A stretch of 64,000 nt of DNA, from contig OV884058.1 of assembly GCA_930367215.1 (NCBI GenBank), forward strand, positions 216,608,208-216,672,207, given 5' to 3'. This DNA is from Pollenia angustigena (Eukaryota; Arthropoda; Insecta; Diptera; Polleniidae). Below, piece after piece: positions 47,701 to 59,700 of this stretch (its first letter is position 1; each line of letters starts with the position of its first letter). A program made the translations under genes and the position numbers. The notes under the pieces were generated by a model. It had not been told where the DNA came from, ran no database searches, and saw only the letters and a program-made list of their open reading frames with translations.

Positions 47701-50700
47701 TACATTTGCATCAGTAAACAATTTAATAGTATCAAGTAAACGTTTAATTCACTTGATAAAATTTTTAATTAAAACTGATTTTTATATTAATGCTTTAAAT
47801 GGTTAGAGCAATTGGAGAATTTTTTCTGTGTACGAACTATAATATTCAGAGGTCTGGTTTTATAAAGTTTGGCTTATGTTGTACACTCCATTACTTAAAT
47901 ATTTGCACACCCCTCCCATTGGAGGCTATAAGAGGTAGCACTCTTACTTGTTTTAATTTAAATTGTTCATGCTTAATTTATTTTTTTTTTTTTAATCTCT
48001 CTTTCTCTATTTTCAGTTAGCATCGTATTTTTCTATATGGTGTTAGTTATTTCTATAAATTTTCTAAGTTTAGCAAGAAATTGGCCCAAATTAATAAAAT
48101 TTTGGACACGCATCGATTTGATGTTTCTATTGCATCCGTATGAATCACCGAAATGGTCATTGCGCAAACAAATACGAGCATTGTTGATTGGCTTTTTGAT
48201 AACGGCTGTAGGTGAGAATTTTTAACTGTATCTAAACAAATATTAATAAGAATTTTCACTAACTTGGAAATTTGTTCTTTGTTATTTACTCTTTTCCTTT
48301 TAAACGCATACACACAAACGATTTAACGACTTTCGGTGTGGGTGTACGTTTGTAGTGGAACATTGTCTGTTTTATGCATCCAGTTATTATAATTTTCATA
48401 TGCATCGTCTACATTGCCATCCCGATGATAAACGTAACGCTTTCAAGGATTATGTTAAAATGGATTTATTTACGGATGTCTTTACATATTTTCCCTACAA
48501 TATGTTTCTGGCCGTTTATGCATTTGTATTCAGTTTTTCTAGATTTATATTATTTAAGTTCTTGTTTCTTTTCTTTTCTTCAAATTTTGTTTATTATAAA
48601 AGTTGGCCAAAATTGGCCAATATTCTCAAAAGATTCACCCTTATCGTACTTAGCGAATTAAAAATACGCCTGCGACTGTTTGAAAATATATTAAAAAGAA
48701 CATGAACTTATTTCCTTTAATCTATAACCAAACAGTCGCAGGCGTATATTAAATTTACCAACCAAAATAAGGGTGATTATTAGTGTAACACAGATCAATA
48801 CAAAACTTTTACTGGGGCAATTTTTATAAAATTAACTTTATTTATAAAGCCTGGGGCCTAATTCTGGCAGTCGTGATCGAGTACTTTCTCGATTCGAAAG
48901 CAATTTAATATCTAATAATATCAGTCAATACTGAACGAATCGGAATTATTTTTTCGGTGTTGTAAAGCATTAATTTGAGTTTCACAATAGTGAAAAAATA
49001 ATTTCGATTCATTCAGTATCGACTGAAATAAAATTGCTTTCGAATCAAGAAAGTACTCGATCACGGATGCCAGAATTAGGCCCCTATTCTTAAAATCACG
49101 TGGATTCAAATCAAATGCTTTTAAAATCACACGTGTTATTTTGTGGTGTTCGGAAAATCACACCGTTTTTGTGATTTTTCGTTGTGCTTTCGGCAAATTG
49201 AAAATCACACCGAAAAATACCAAACAGCACAATATCACACGTCTGATTTTAAATGGTACATCTGACTTGAAATCATGTGACTTTTGAAATAAAGTGATTT
49301 TCAAAACAGGTTTATAAGTGTTTGTTTTTAATTTTCATTGGAATTTCTGTATACCTAAAGATCTTTTTAGAGAGAATTATTGCCTTTGTTAGGCTTTTTC
49401 TTTACATGGAAGTAGTGACAGTCATACAATTATGGTACTATTATCAGGGACCGTAACAGTTATTCCTTTTTTCATAAAAGTCAGATGAAAACAGTTATTT
49501 TTTGATTTTTGAACAAAATAACAGTTATTTTTTGATTTTTATTTTTTGAACAAAAATAACAGTTATTCCATAAATAAATGTACGTGTTTTAATAATTTAG
49601 ATGACTTTAATAATTATTTTAATGTGCATAAGGAATTCCAATGATAATTACACACTAAAATAAAAATTTAAAGTTAACTAAATTATTAAATCACGTACAT
49701 TTATTTAGAGAATAACTTTTATTTTTGCTCGAAAAAATAAAAATCAAAAAATAACTGTTAAGTTTGATCGAAAATATAAAAATCAAAATATTTTATCATT
49801 GACAAGTGCATGAGGAACAATATGGTATACTTGAATCAGTTTGTCGACATTTATTTCTATATGCTTTTTAAGTTTTAAAATTCCAATATAACTGTTATTT
49901 GCGGTCCCTGACTATTATACCTTTTTGTCTAATTTTGGTGGTTTATAAAACAATCATTTAATTACATACAATTTTATAATTTGTGGTTATTTTTGTTGAA
50001 CTATTATGGTTTTTAATCCAAATTTTTAAAATTTTTAATTAGGCTTAAGTTCATCAAATTTAATTTTCATTATTTTATTTTTATGAAGAAAGGAATTTTT
50101 ACAACATGAAAATCAATTAAAATTGTAATTGATAATTTTTCATTCTTGACTTGGCTGGGGCTCGAACACCGTCCGGCAGGTTACCCTGACATGTTTCGAT
50201 CGAAACCACTCGATCTCCTCAGAGGTAAAGTGTGACATCGTTGGATTGGCTGTTAATTTTTTACTAATGAATTTTGACATTTTTTGAAGGTCTATTGTTT
50301 TTTAGTTTTTTGTTCATAACTTTCTTAATAATGGTCCAATTTGGGATACAAAAAAAAGTTGTGCCAGTCACCACCTTGAATGCAAGATATGGCAATAAAG
50401 TTTCTAAAAAAGGAAAATACATTTTTGCAACGCCCTTAAATACAGCCCTTTTTTATGTATAGCGCTGCCATTTAAAGTCCGCTCTTATCATTTCGAATAT
50501 TGTTGCTCGTTGCTTCATTTTTGCCTTGAGCACAACTTATGCCAACTCGGATTCTTCCCCCAAGTTTCCTATTTTTTTTTACGTGCCAAGTCCTTCTTAA
50601 CTTAGTATGAAAATCTTTTAATATACTCGCTTTTATGACACGCCTCAAATATAAGCCCATTTTTTCGTTTTCACATACATATTACATTAAACCAGGTAGA

Positions 50701-53700
50701 GGTCGTTTTTAAGATGTTTTTTACAGAAAAACAATTTAAAGAAATACACCAAGTTTTATTTTGATTAAGATTTTTTTGTTTGAAATTTCAAATATGTGGC
50801 AGCGCATAGAGAAAGGGACCAGTAACGTCAACGGAACATTAAAAACCAACTACACAAAACAAGAGGTAGGGACGACCTACGCTTGTTTTCAAGGTTGACC
50901 AACAAGGTTGAGATGTGTCGCCTTCAAATGAGACCAATACCAACACGCCCAGTGATGGTAAACCAAAGATACACCAATTTAAATCTTTAAAATGGCAAAA
51001 CCCTTAAGTCCCTTTTTATTTTTCGCGTCACATATGTTTTTTAAAATGACTGTATTCTTTGATTTTTTTGAAATTGTGTTACTTCAAACTTCTTTCCGCA
51101 TAACAACTTGATTAAAAATCGCAAAAAATAACCACTTATATTTCAAAAAAAGTTAAATTCAACAAATCAGTAATAAATAAAGAACAGAGCGGTATCCAGA
51201 GGCGTGGCAAAAAATTAACAAAAAATGTTTGGAATTCCTTTCAACTCATCTTTAATCCTAGTGGATGATTACTCAACTTTTTTTGTATGGGGACCGAACC
51301 ACTCTAATGAACAGTAAACCGACTCACCATATATGGGCAAAAAAAAGTTAAAGTAGGACCCCCCTGAAAATTACCTGTTACATCCCTGCGGGAAATTTGT
51401 GTCAATTGGTCCCACTGACTGGTCCTGGGAGTTGTGAAAATAGAACAGGTACAAAAAGAAAGAACTCATGACCAGTGAAAGGGGAACCAATCATGTAACT
51501 GGTTTATGGAGAACAAAAAGGTAGAAAAAGTAATGAATTACAGTACAGTCTTCACTGGTGGTGTGATACATATTTTTGGGACTTTCTAAAATTGGGCTCT
51601 TGAATTTAATTCTAGGACTTGTTTTATTGAAATAATACTACATCGTATTTAAATAATACTACATTTAAGTAACTGTCACTAAACACGTCCATTGAGAATA
51701 GATTTGTGACTGGTCAAATGGTGTCAATTGACCCCCTCCAATGACAACCCCATGTAAAAGTGATAGGTCTTATTCATAGAAAGTGTTAAAACTACAACCG
51801 GTCTCTTCCACCAAAGACCTATCACGGGACTACTTTGGTGTCAGTTCGTTTCCCTCTAGGGATGTTTTATGAAGATTCCCAAAATATTTTGGCTCTAGCG
51901 ATAATGACCAAATATAAAAGATATTTAGGAATTGAAAAGCATCAAAAAACTGACATAAACATCTTGCTGTCTCGAGTATGTGGTGAGATTTTTTAAATGT
52001 TTTAATGCAGAATCAAAGAATTACTAAATATCTATTGTATTTGGTCACTCATTGGACAAAAAAAAAATTAACGAACTTTTTATTCATGAAAAATGCCATT
52101 TTTGGACCCTTTTTTTGATGCGGTTTATCTCAAGGGAACTAATCGCTAGAGATAAAATATATTGGGAATCTTCATAAAACAAGTCAAAGTTAGTTTTGAG
52201 GGGGATACATCAATAACTTTTTTTTTTTGAGTCGGTTTAATGTACAGCGTAATATTCTTCAACGGACAACTTTCTTATACGGACACCACATTTCGATGGA
52301 CTCTGTTACCTGGAGGCTAATTGTGGCAGTCGCGATCGAATATTTTTTAGATTTGAAAGCAATTTTATTTCTAATTCTTTCAGTCGATACTAAACGGGAT
52401 CGAAATTATTTTTTCAGTGTTGTAAAGCATTTATTTGGCTTTTCACAAAAAAAAAATTGATTCGTTTCGTTCAGTATCTATTAGGGTGTTCAGTCGATTA
52501 ATTCTCGTTCGATTAATCGAACAATTTTAGTCGATTAATTGTTCGTATAATTTTAAATTGCTTTTTTCGATTAAAGGATTAATCAAAAAAATTATACCGA
52601 TTAAGCGAATAATAATATAAAGTATTTCTGTTAAATGTATAATTTTTTTTAAAGTTTTAAGTCGAATAAACAAACCAAATGTATGCGTCCGTTGGAATTA
52701 AAAAAAACATTCATGTTAAGTGATAATTTAGCTTATATGTTTGTTAAATTTTTTGAACACAATTTAATAATTCATTTCACAAAAGAAAAAACGACAAAGG
52801 TATGTTAACTCAAAGATTTATATTAATTTATCGGATATGTTCTAGAAATCGAAATGAAGCTGAATTAAAATTGAACAATATTTTATATTTAATTAATATT
52901 TACAAAATGACCGTAGTTTTTCGTGCAAAAATAATAAATATGTACTTATTTTTATGAACTTTCATTACAGGGTCGTTTTTATACCCTTCACCGAAGGTAA
53001 GATGGTATATATAACTTTGTAATTCCGTTTGTATGTTCCACAATATTGATCCTACACCCTATAAAGTATATATATTCTGGGTCCTTATGAAAAGCGAAGT
53101 TCAAATCCGGTTGTCCGTCTGTCCGTCTGTCCGTGTGTATGTTGAAATGGGTTTTCCGAAAACCCCAGAAATGATGTGGACTAGGGTGATGTATATTTAT
53201 GTCAAATATACTCCGTTTAAGTTTGCTATTGAAATTCAGCCAGATAGGTCCAAAAATGACGGAGATATGAGCAAAAAACCACGACTACCTCTAAATTTTT
53301 CCAAAAATCCTTTGTTGTTGTTGTATTTTTTATATTTCTGTATATCTTGAGAACGGCAAGAGCCAAAGTTTCCAAATTAGGTACACATATTTAGGTTGCC
53401 AATACACACCATCCTACACAATGTGGGCGGGATTGGAGAAGTGGGCGTGGTACCTCCCGTACAAAAAAAATTTTATAAAAACCTAAATTTTAGGGCTGCC
53501 ATATGTCCTACGGATATAACTTATATATCAAAATATCGGAAATTTTTAGTTGAACATACTTTATAAAAAACTCGGAAAAATCGGTTCAGAAACAAAAAAG
53601 TTATGAGTTATAAGTTTTTTAATACCCACTTTCGGGAACCGTAGATCTCCACGAGTCCAAGCTTTATAACTAAAGTAAATGGTAAATTTCTTCTTCAACA

Positions 53701-56700
53701 CGTCAGTATATAAATCTGCCAAATCGGTTAAAAAATGGCTGAGTTATAACCGAAATACTGAATCCCCAAAAATTACTCTTTTTATAATTAACTTTGTTAA
53801 AATATATATTTACAAGTTTATATAAATGTTTATATATAAATATAACTTAAGTTAATGGTAAAATTCTTCCTTAACACGTCGGTATATAAAACTATCAAAT
53901 CGGTTAGCAGTGGGTAAGTTATAAGCATAATTCTCCAAAAATGGGCTAAAAAACATCAAAATTTTTATAAAAACCTAAATTTTTGGGCTGCTATACGTCC
54001 TATGGATATGACTTATATACCAAAATGTCGGAAATTTGTATGAGTTATAACCGAAATAATGGGGTCTAATCACCGCATACGATATCGAGCAAAATTCATC
54101 GAAATTATTTATTTTGGTATCTTGAAACTCGATATCGAATGAAATGTATTGAATTTGAAATAATAGCATTCGACATCGAGTAACTCGACATTACATTTAT
54201 CGAGTTTTCATTCGATACGCCAGTGTCTATCGTATGCAAAAAAATTCAATAGTTTATTCGATACGATAGTATCGAATGCAGTGATTAGACCCCTGAATTC
54301 CCGAAAATTACTCTTTTTATACCCTTCACCGAAGGTAAAAAGGTATATACAATATTGATCCTACACCCTATAAAGTATATATATTATGGGCCCTTATGAA
54401 AAGCGAAGTTCAAAACCGGTTGTCTCTTATTTAAAAAAAAAATATTTACCAGTTTTATTTAGTTTTTGTCTAGTTGCTCTGTATTCTGCTCGCAAAATGG
54501 TGAAGGGTATATAAGATTCGGCACAGCCGAATATAGCACTCTTACTTGTTTAAATCCACTTCATTTCGATTTCTTGAACACGTCCGTAGTTTTTAACAAA
54601 ATAGTTCATGTGTTTTTATTCGTGTAATCGAATAAGTTATAAATGCCATATATCCATTAATCGTTTAATCGAACAAAAATAAAACCCGATTAATTGACTA
54701 TTGACTATTAAATTAGCCCACTGTTAAGAGTCAATAGCAAAAAATTTTTTTAATTCACTCTTTTATTAACGAAATCTTTAATGTAAGGTATACCAAAAAA
54801 AACACTTTTATTGAGCACTTTTTTGTTTTAGCTTGTTAAATGCGTATTATCATACTCAACATTTATTTAAAAACGTTTCTCATTACAAGTTTTTAAACGG
54901 TGCTTTTACATTCATATGGAATTTTTTGGATTTTTTCATAATGGCCATAAGTTTGGGACTGGCAACACGTTTTCAGCAATTCAATGCACGCATAGGTGAA
55001 TTGGCGGGCTGTGTAAGTTAACATTTGTTTACTCTATCCCCCTTTTCTTTAACAAATAACAAAAAAAAATAAACATTTTAAATTCAAATTTTCTTTACAT
55101 TTTATATTTTAACTTATTTACAAATACAGTAGAATGGTCCAAAAAACACTTTTTATAAGCTAATTTTTAACGTCGCGAAAAATATGAAAGTATACGGAGT
55201 CATTGTTAATATCTTGCCCAAATATCAAAAAAAATGAATTTCTCTTACCAATAAACTTCGTTAAACACAACTTCCCTTTCAAATTCAAATGCAGTAGCTA
55301 ATATTTTTACAAGGGATGTCCCCATTTGAAAGCATTTTTATGTTACAACGGAAGATTTGTTTATATAGAAGAAGTATTTCCATGAAGAACATGTAAAAGT
55401 GCTGTTATATTCGGCTATGCCGAATTTTATATACTTAGTCACCATAGCATTCAATATCCATTTTTGCCCTAGCACATATGCTGTTGACATTATCGTGCCA
55501 AAATCCTTATTCCGGGAGCATATTTGTATGGGCGATATGTAAAAAAATAGGTCGATTTCTTCGACTTTTAAAACCAAACAAATTTCCTATATAGAGAATA
55601 TTAAAGCTCAATTTTCTTAATCTTTCATGTTTTATAATGGCATTAACCCTACCAAGGGCCCTATGCTCCTTGTATGAGTTCAAAGGAACAAATATATGTA
55701 GTATATATTGTTACGTTACTGCCTTCTCAATAACGTTTTCGGTTTATTTCCTTTATAATAAACCTCTTGAGTTCTTTATTGCACTTTAATAAAAATGATA
55801 AACAAAACACTTAAATTTATAACACTTATTTATTATTTACACAGCTTTATTTAGAACTTAGTCACTTTAACAACCGTAATTTACAGCTTTTATTCACAAC
55901 TCACTACAATGATTATAATTTTCTCCGCGTGATGCGTTATTGGCAAAGTCTAAACTTAGAATGATATTATGCCATCTCTTGCGATCCTTTAACGTTCCTA
56001 GTAACGTCTATATGGCTCTAGAAAATTCGCCTAACAACGGTTACTTACTCATCTATAGTTACTATCTATATGGCTGAATTAATTGAGTTATTAGGCATCA
56101 TAAACTAACGCACACTTTTAGGCGTTAATAACGAACATTCTAGTATTTACAGTGGGGTTGAAGTACAATTATGCACAACAATTTCAACATTATATCTGTA
56201 CATTGATTTTTACACTAGAAGTGTGCATAACTTATACAATAACAATTTAAACTAATAAAATAACTAACAAATACTAAATAACTAATAAATACAAACAAAT
56301 AAATTAATCTAATTCTTAACTAAAGTTACTTTCGTAGCACTGTCCCCCACTTAAGCCTGTTCGTCCCGATTAGGCTCAAAATCACCTCTTCCATAAGGGG
56401 CTTATCGTTCTAAATGAACAACTTTCATTTTAGCTCTTGGACTTTTGTATTTCTGTATTCGGCATACAACATCATTTAATCATTTATCACCTTATGTGGC
56501 CCATTCCAATGTATTTGTGGCTTGGCAACTATTCCTTCCTTTGGTTGTTGATTTATTGGCAAAACCAACTGGCCCTCCATAGATCCTTCAGAATTCACTG
56601 CCCGATCATATCAGGCTATTTATCTATAACTCGGTTATTTATACTCCGATTTTGTTAATTAATAAAACAAAGTAGATAGATTACAAGGAGATTTCAAAAA

Positions 56701-59700
56701 GTAAAGGTTTTCGGTAAAAATTAGAGATTTATGGATAAAAACTTGAGGCAGTCTACGTTTTTCGCTTATATCTTAGCCATTTGTGGACCGAAATGGATTA
56801 CATGAAATTTAAATATATAACAACCTAGTTCCCATCATATCAGTGGTTTTCGAACATACACACGGACAGAGGGGCATCGTTAAATCAATATCACTACTAC
56901 ACGAAGACATATACTTTATAGGGTCTACGATCAATATTACAGGCATTACAAACGGAACGACAAATTCTTATATATCCTTTCCTTCTCCCCCTAGGGTGCA
57001 GACATCATCTTTAGGATATTTCACCTTTTGGTGTGATACTCTCCGGGGCATAATGAGGTGCAGCCAATACATGGTATTCGGCAAAGATCTATAATTGACA
57101 GATAACAGGAGATACTCACGAGCTCAGAAGCCCACGGTGAGCAGGCAACGGAGTGTCCCGGTTGGCAAGCTAGTAGTCTAGTCTATTAGCGCCGGGGTTG
57201 CGGATTCGATTCCCGTTCCTGCAGACAAGCGTAGAGCTTCAGGTGATTAGCTTAGGGAATATATCAAAAAAAAAAAAAAGTTACTATTCGTTAATGCCTA
57301 CGTTAGTATACTTCTTGTGGGAAATGCTTCCTGCATTTCAGGAAGATTGTCTTTGCGGAAGTTTTGCCTTTCTTGATGAAATAAACTTTTTACAAACAAA
57401 GAGATAATTTTTACACAAAAGTTACATATACTGAGGTAGTAAAAATGGGTGATGGTAATGAGAAGAAGGAATAAGTTTAAAGTAAAATTTTTAAAAAGGA
57501 TTTCTTTAATTTTTCTATAATTTTTTGTAACATTCTCCACAAACGAACACAGAAAAAATTATTTTTCCAATTCAAACAAAAAATTTGTAGAATCAAACAA
57601 TTTTTTGTCTGAAATCGGTCCTGTAAACAAATTCGCATATTCAAACAATTTATTTGCATTTTGTTTATTGAAAAAAAACACCGATTTTTTTCAAACAAAT
57701 AATTTAACTGAATCAAACAAAAAAGTTTACTGAAACTCATATAAATTTCAAACAAATAATTTTTCTGAATCAAACAAAAAAGATTTTGCACAAGCTATGA
57801 CGCGTACACAAGCACTGTTGGAGAAGATGAAGCAGAGCAGAGCGGCCGGCTGGCTTTGAGACACATTTTTTTTTTTTTTTTTGTTGGAATAATTTTTGAA
57901 CGAAGTCTTATTTATAGGTATACACAATGTTTTTCTTCATCACTCACTGTTGGTGCATCCTTTCCTTTGCTAATGAAGAAGAAATGTAACCACAAACGGC
58001 GGCAGACCGACTCGATATGTTTTTCGTCATCAGTCTATTTTGTATTTGATGTATTTAACTAAACAGTTTGAAAAAATTGAATACGGGATTTTGTTTTTTT
58101 TTTTTTACCAACTTTGAAACCAATCAAAAATTTTTTTGTTTCTTATAATGTTGTTGTTGTTACCTGCTATTTTATCATTTTTCTTATTGCTGTACTTTTT
58201 TTAAAGCGTCCAAAAATAGACTGCATGTGTTTTTTGTTTTAGTTCTTATATTTCACATAAAGAAGTGTTGCTTACGATCAAATAAAAAAATGCAAAAAAA
58301 CGACAACATTAATGAGCGTTAAATATTTCATACAAAATTATGAAAACTTGAACCTAATAACGCGTATATTATATTTTAGAATAGTTGTCAACATTTTTGT
58401 TGGTTAAATAAAAATCAAACAAAAATATTCATTAAATCAGTAAAAAAATTTGTAGAAATTTAAAAAATTTTCAAACAAGAGAAGAGGTTGATAAAGTGAT
58501 AGAGACGGTGACGAGGAAGATTAACTATTCTCATCAATTTAAGATTATACTTTTTCAAGTAGGAATAGAAACTTTCGGGGATCACGAGGTGGCTGGGGCT
58601 TAAACCCAAAGTCGCAGGAAGGGATGGATACCCTAAAAGTCACACTAAAGCTTGGATTTTTCACCAGTTTGGGAGAGTTTGGCCTGAGGGAGGACTTTCA
58701 CTATGTGTTAATGCTACCCAACAGATGCTGCCGCCTATTAAAATACAGCTGTGGTAAGATAGCTTCAGCTCTTAAGCAAGGACGAATGTATAATCTTGCC
58801 GGATTGTACACTCAATTTGCTACCTGTATGCGTTGGTTGTTCTCACACCCAGGGGCGGAGCACCTTCAGATTAGGCCAATACGGCAGGTTTTCAAGTAAA
58901 TATTTTCAACATATACCCTACCCAACTGTAGTGAAGGGTATAAAAACAAATTGGTCAGAGCTTAAATTTGGATTTAGGCTGCCTAGAACAACGTATTATT
59001 ACTTCACAGTTAACCAATGACTTGTTTATTCAGGCATAAATCTACTGCACCACTAAGATTTGAACTTGGGCCGAATTTTTTTAGTTTTGCACTTTAGCGA
59101 ACTGAGCTACGTGAATGCGCGAACTACTGTGTGATATACGAGAAAGTATTATATAAATTGGTGCTGCTAGTAGCGATTAGGTACGAAAGGGAATACGTTT
59201 AGCAAGTTGTTACAGAGGTGGTTGTTGGTAAAATGTAACCGATGTTTCTGCTGGGCAGTACTAGAATTGTATAGTTATGCAAAAAGACTTAAAATGTTCG
59301 CTTTATCCGATTCAAATGGTGTAGACACGTCTTTTTAATTTCTTAAAAGCACGTTATAGTTACGATTTCATATTTTCTATTTTAGTTCGAAATGTTGAAA
59401 AAATGAAATGCTACCTTTGAAAATTAATTTTGATGTTTTAAGATAAATTTAAATTCAACGCGCAAAAAGTGTTTTTTGGACCACTCTAATACAATATGAA
59501 TGTAAATATATTACGACTGACTGATTTTTTCCAGTATGTACCAGATGCTGTTTGGTATAAAATTCGTCGCGAACACATCGTTCTGTGTGAATTCATGGAT
59601 GAAGTTAATGATCAAGTATCGACTCTTGTATTTCTATCATCGCTTAACAACATGTATTTCATATGTAATAGCTTATTTAATATATTTACGTGAGTTAACT

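Larger units (their letters stand above)
52494..54723. mobile_element. 2.2-kb foldback element holding INE-1-like copies
   Basis: The left AGGGTGTTCAGTCGATTAAT and right ATTAATTGACTATTGACTAT, then TTAGCCCACTG, are loose inverses. Both flanks are full of CGATTAATCGAAC motifs. INE-1-like family B copies occupy 52978-54549. No target duplication is seen. Confidence 0.5.
55130..59488. mobile_element. 4.4-kb inverted-end element filling intron 5
   Basis: The left TAGAATGGTCCAAAAAACAC plus TTTTT pairs with the right AAAAAGTGTTTTTTGGACCA plus CTCTA. ATACAG before and ATACAA after could be a diverged duplication. It leaves only ~115 nt of intron 5 on the left and ~45 nt on the right. Inside are a Ty3/gypsy LTR fragment, an INE-1-like fragment and SINEs. 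No transposase is readable. Confidence 0.7.

Noticed and set aside
48374..48705. Open frames continuing past exon 4
   Set aside because: The in-frame extension after 48525 does not match the receptor family, while the phase-0 jump to 54890 does.
52494..54723. Calling the CGATTAATCGAAC-rich element hAT
   Set aside because: Ends are only loosely inverted and I find no 8-bp duplication.
58624..58899. A 91-codon plus-strand frame with several C and R residues
   Set aside because: No domain, no splice context, and it lies inside the 55130-59488 element next to repeat termini.
59036..59118. A second possible tRNA gene on the minus strand
   Set aside because: A and B boxes are present but acceptor and anticodon stems do not pair well by eye.
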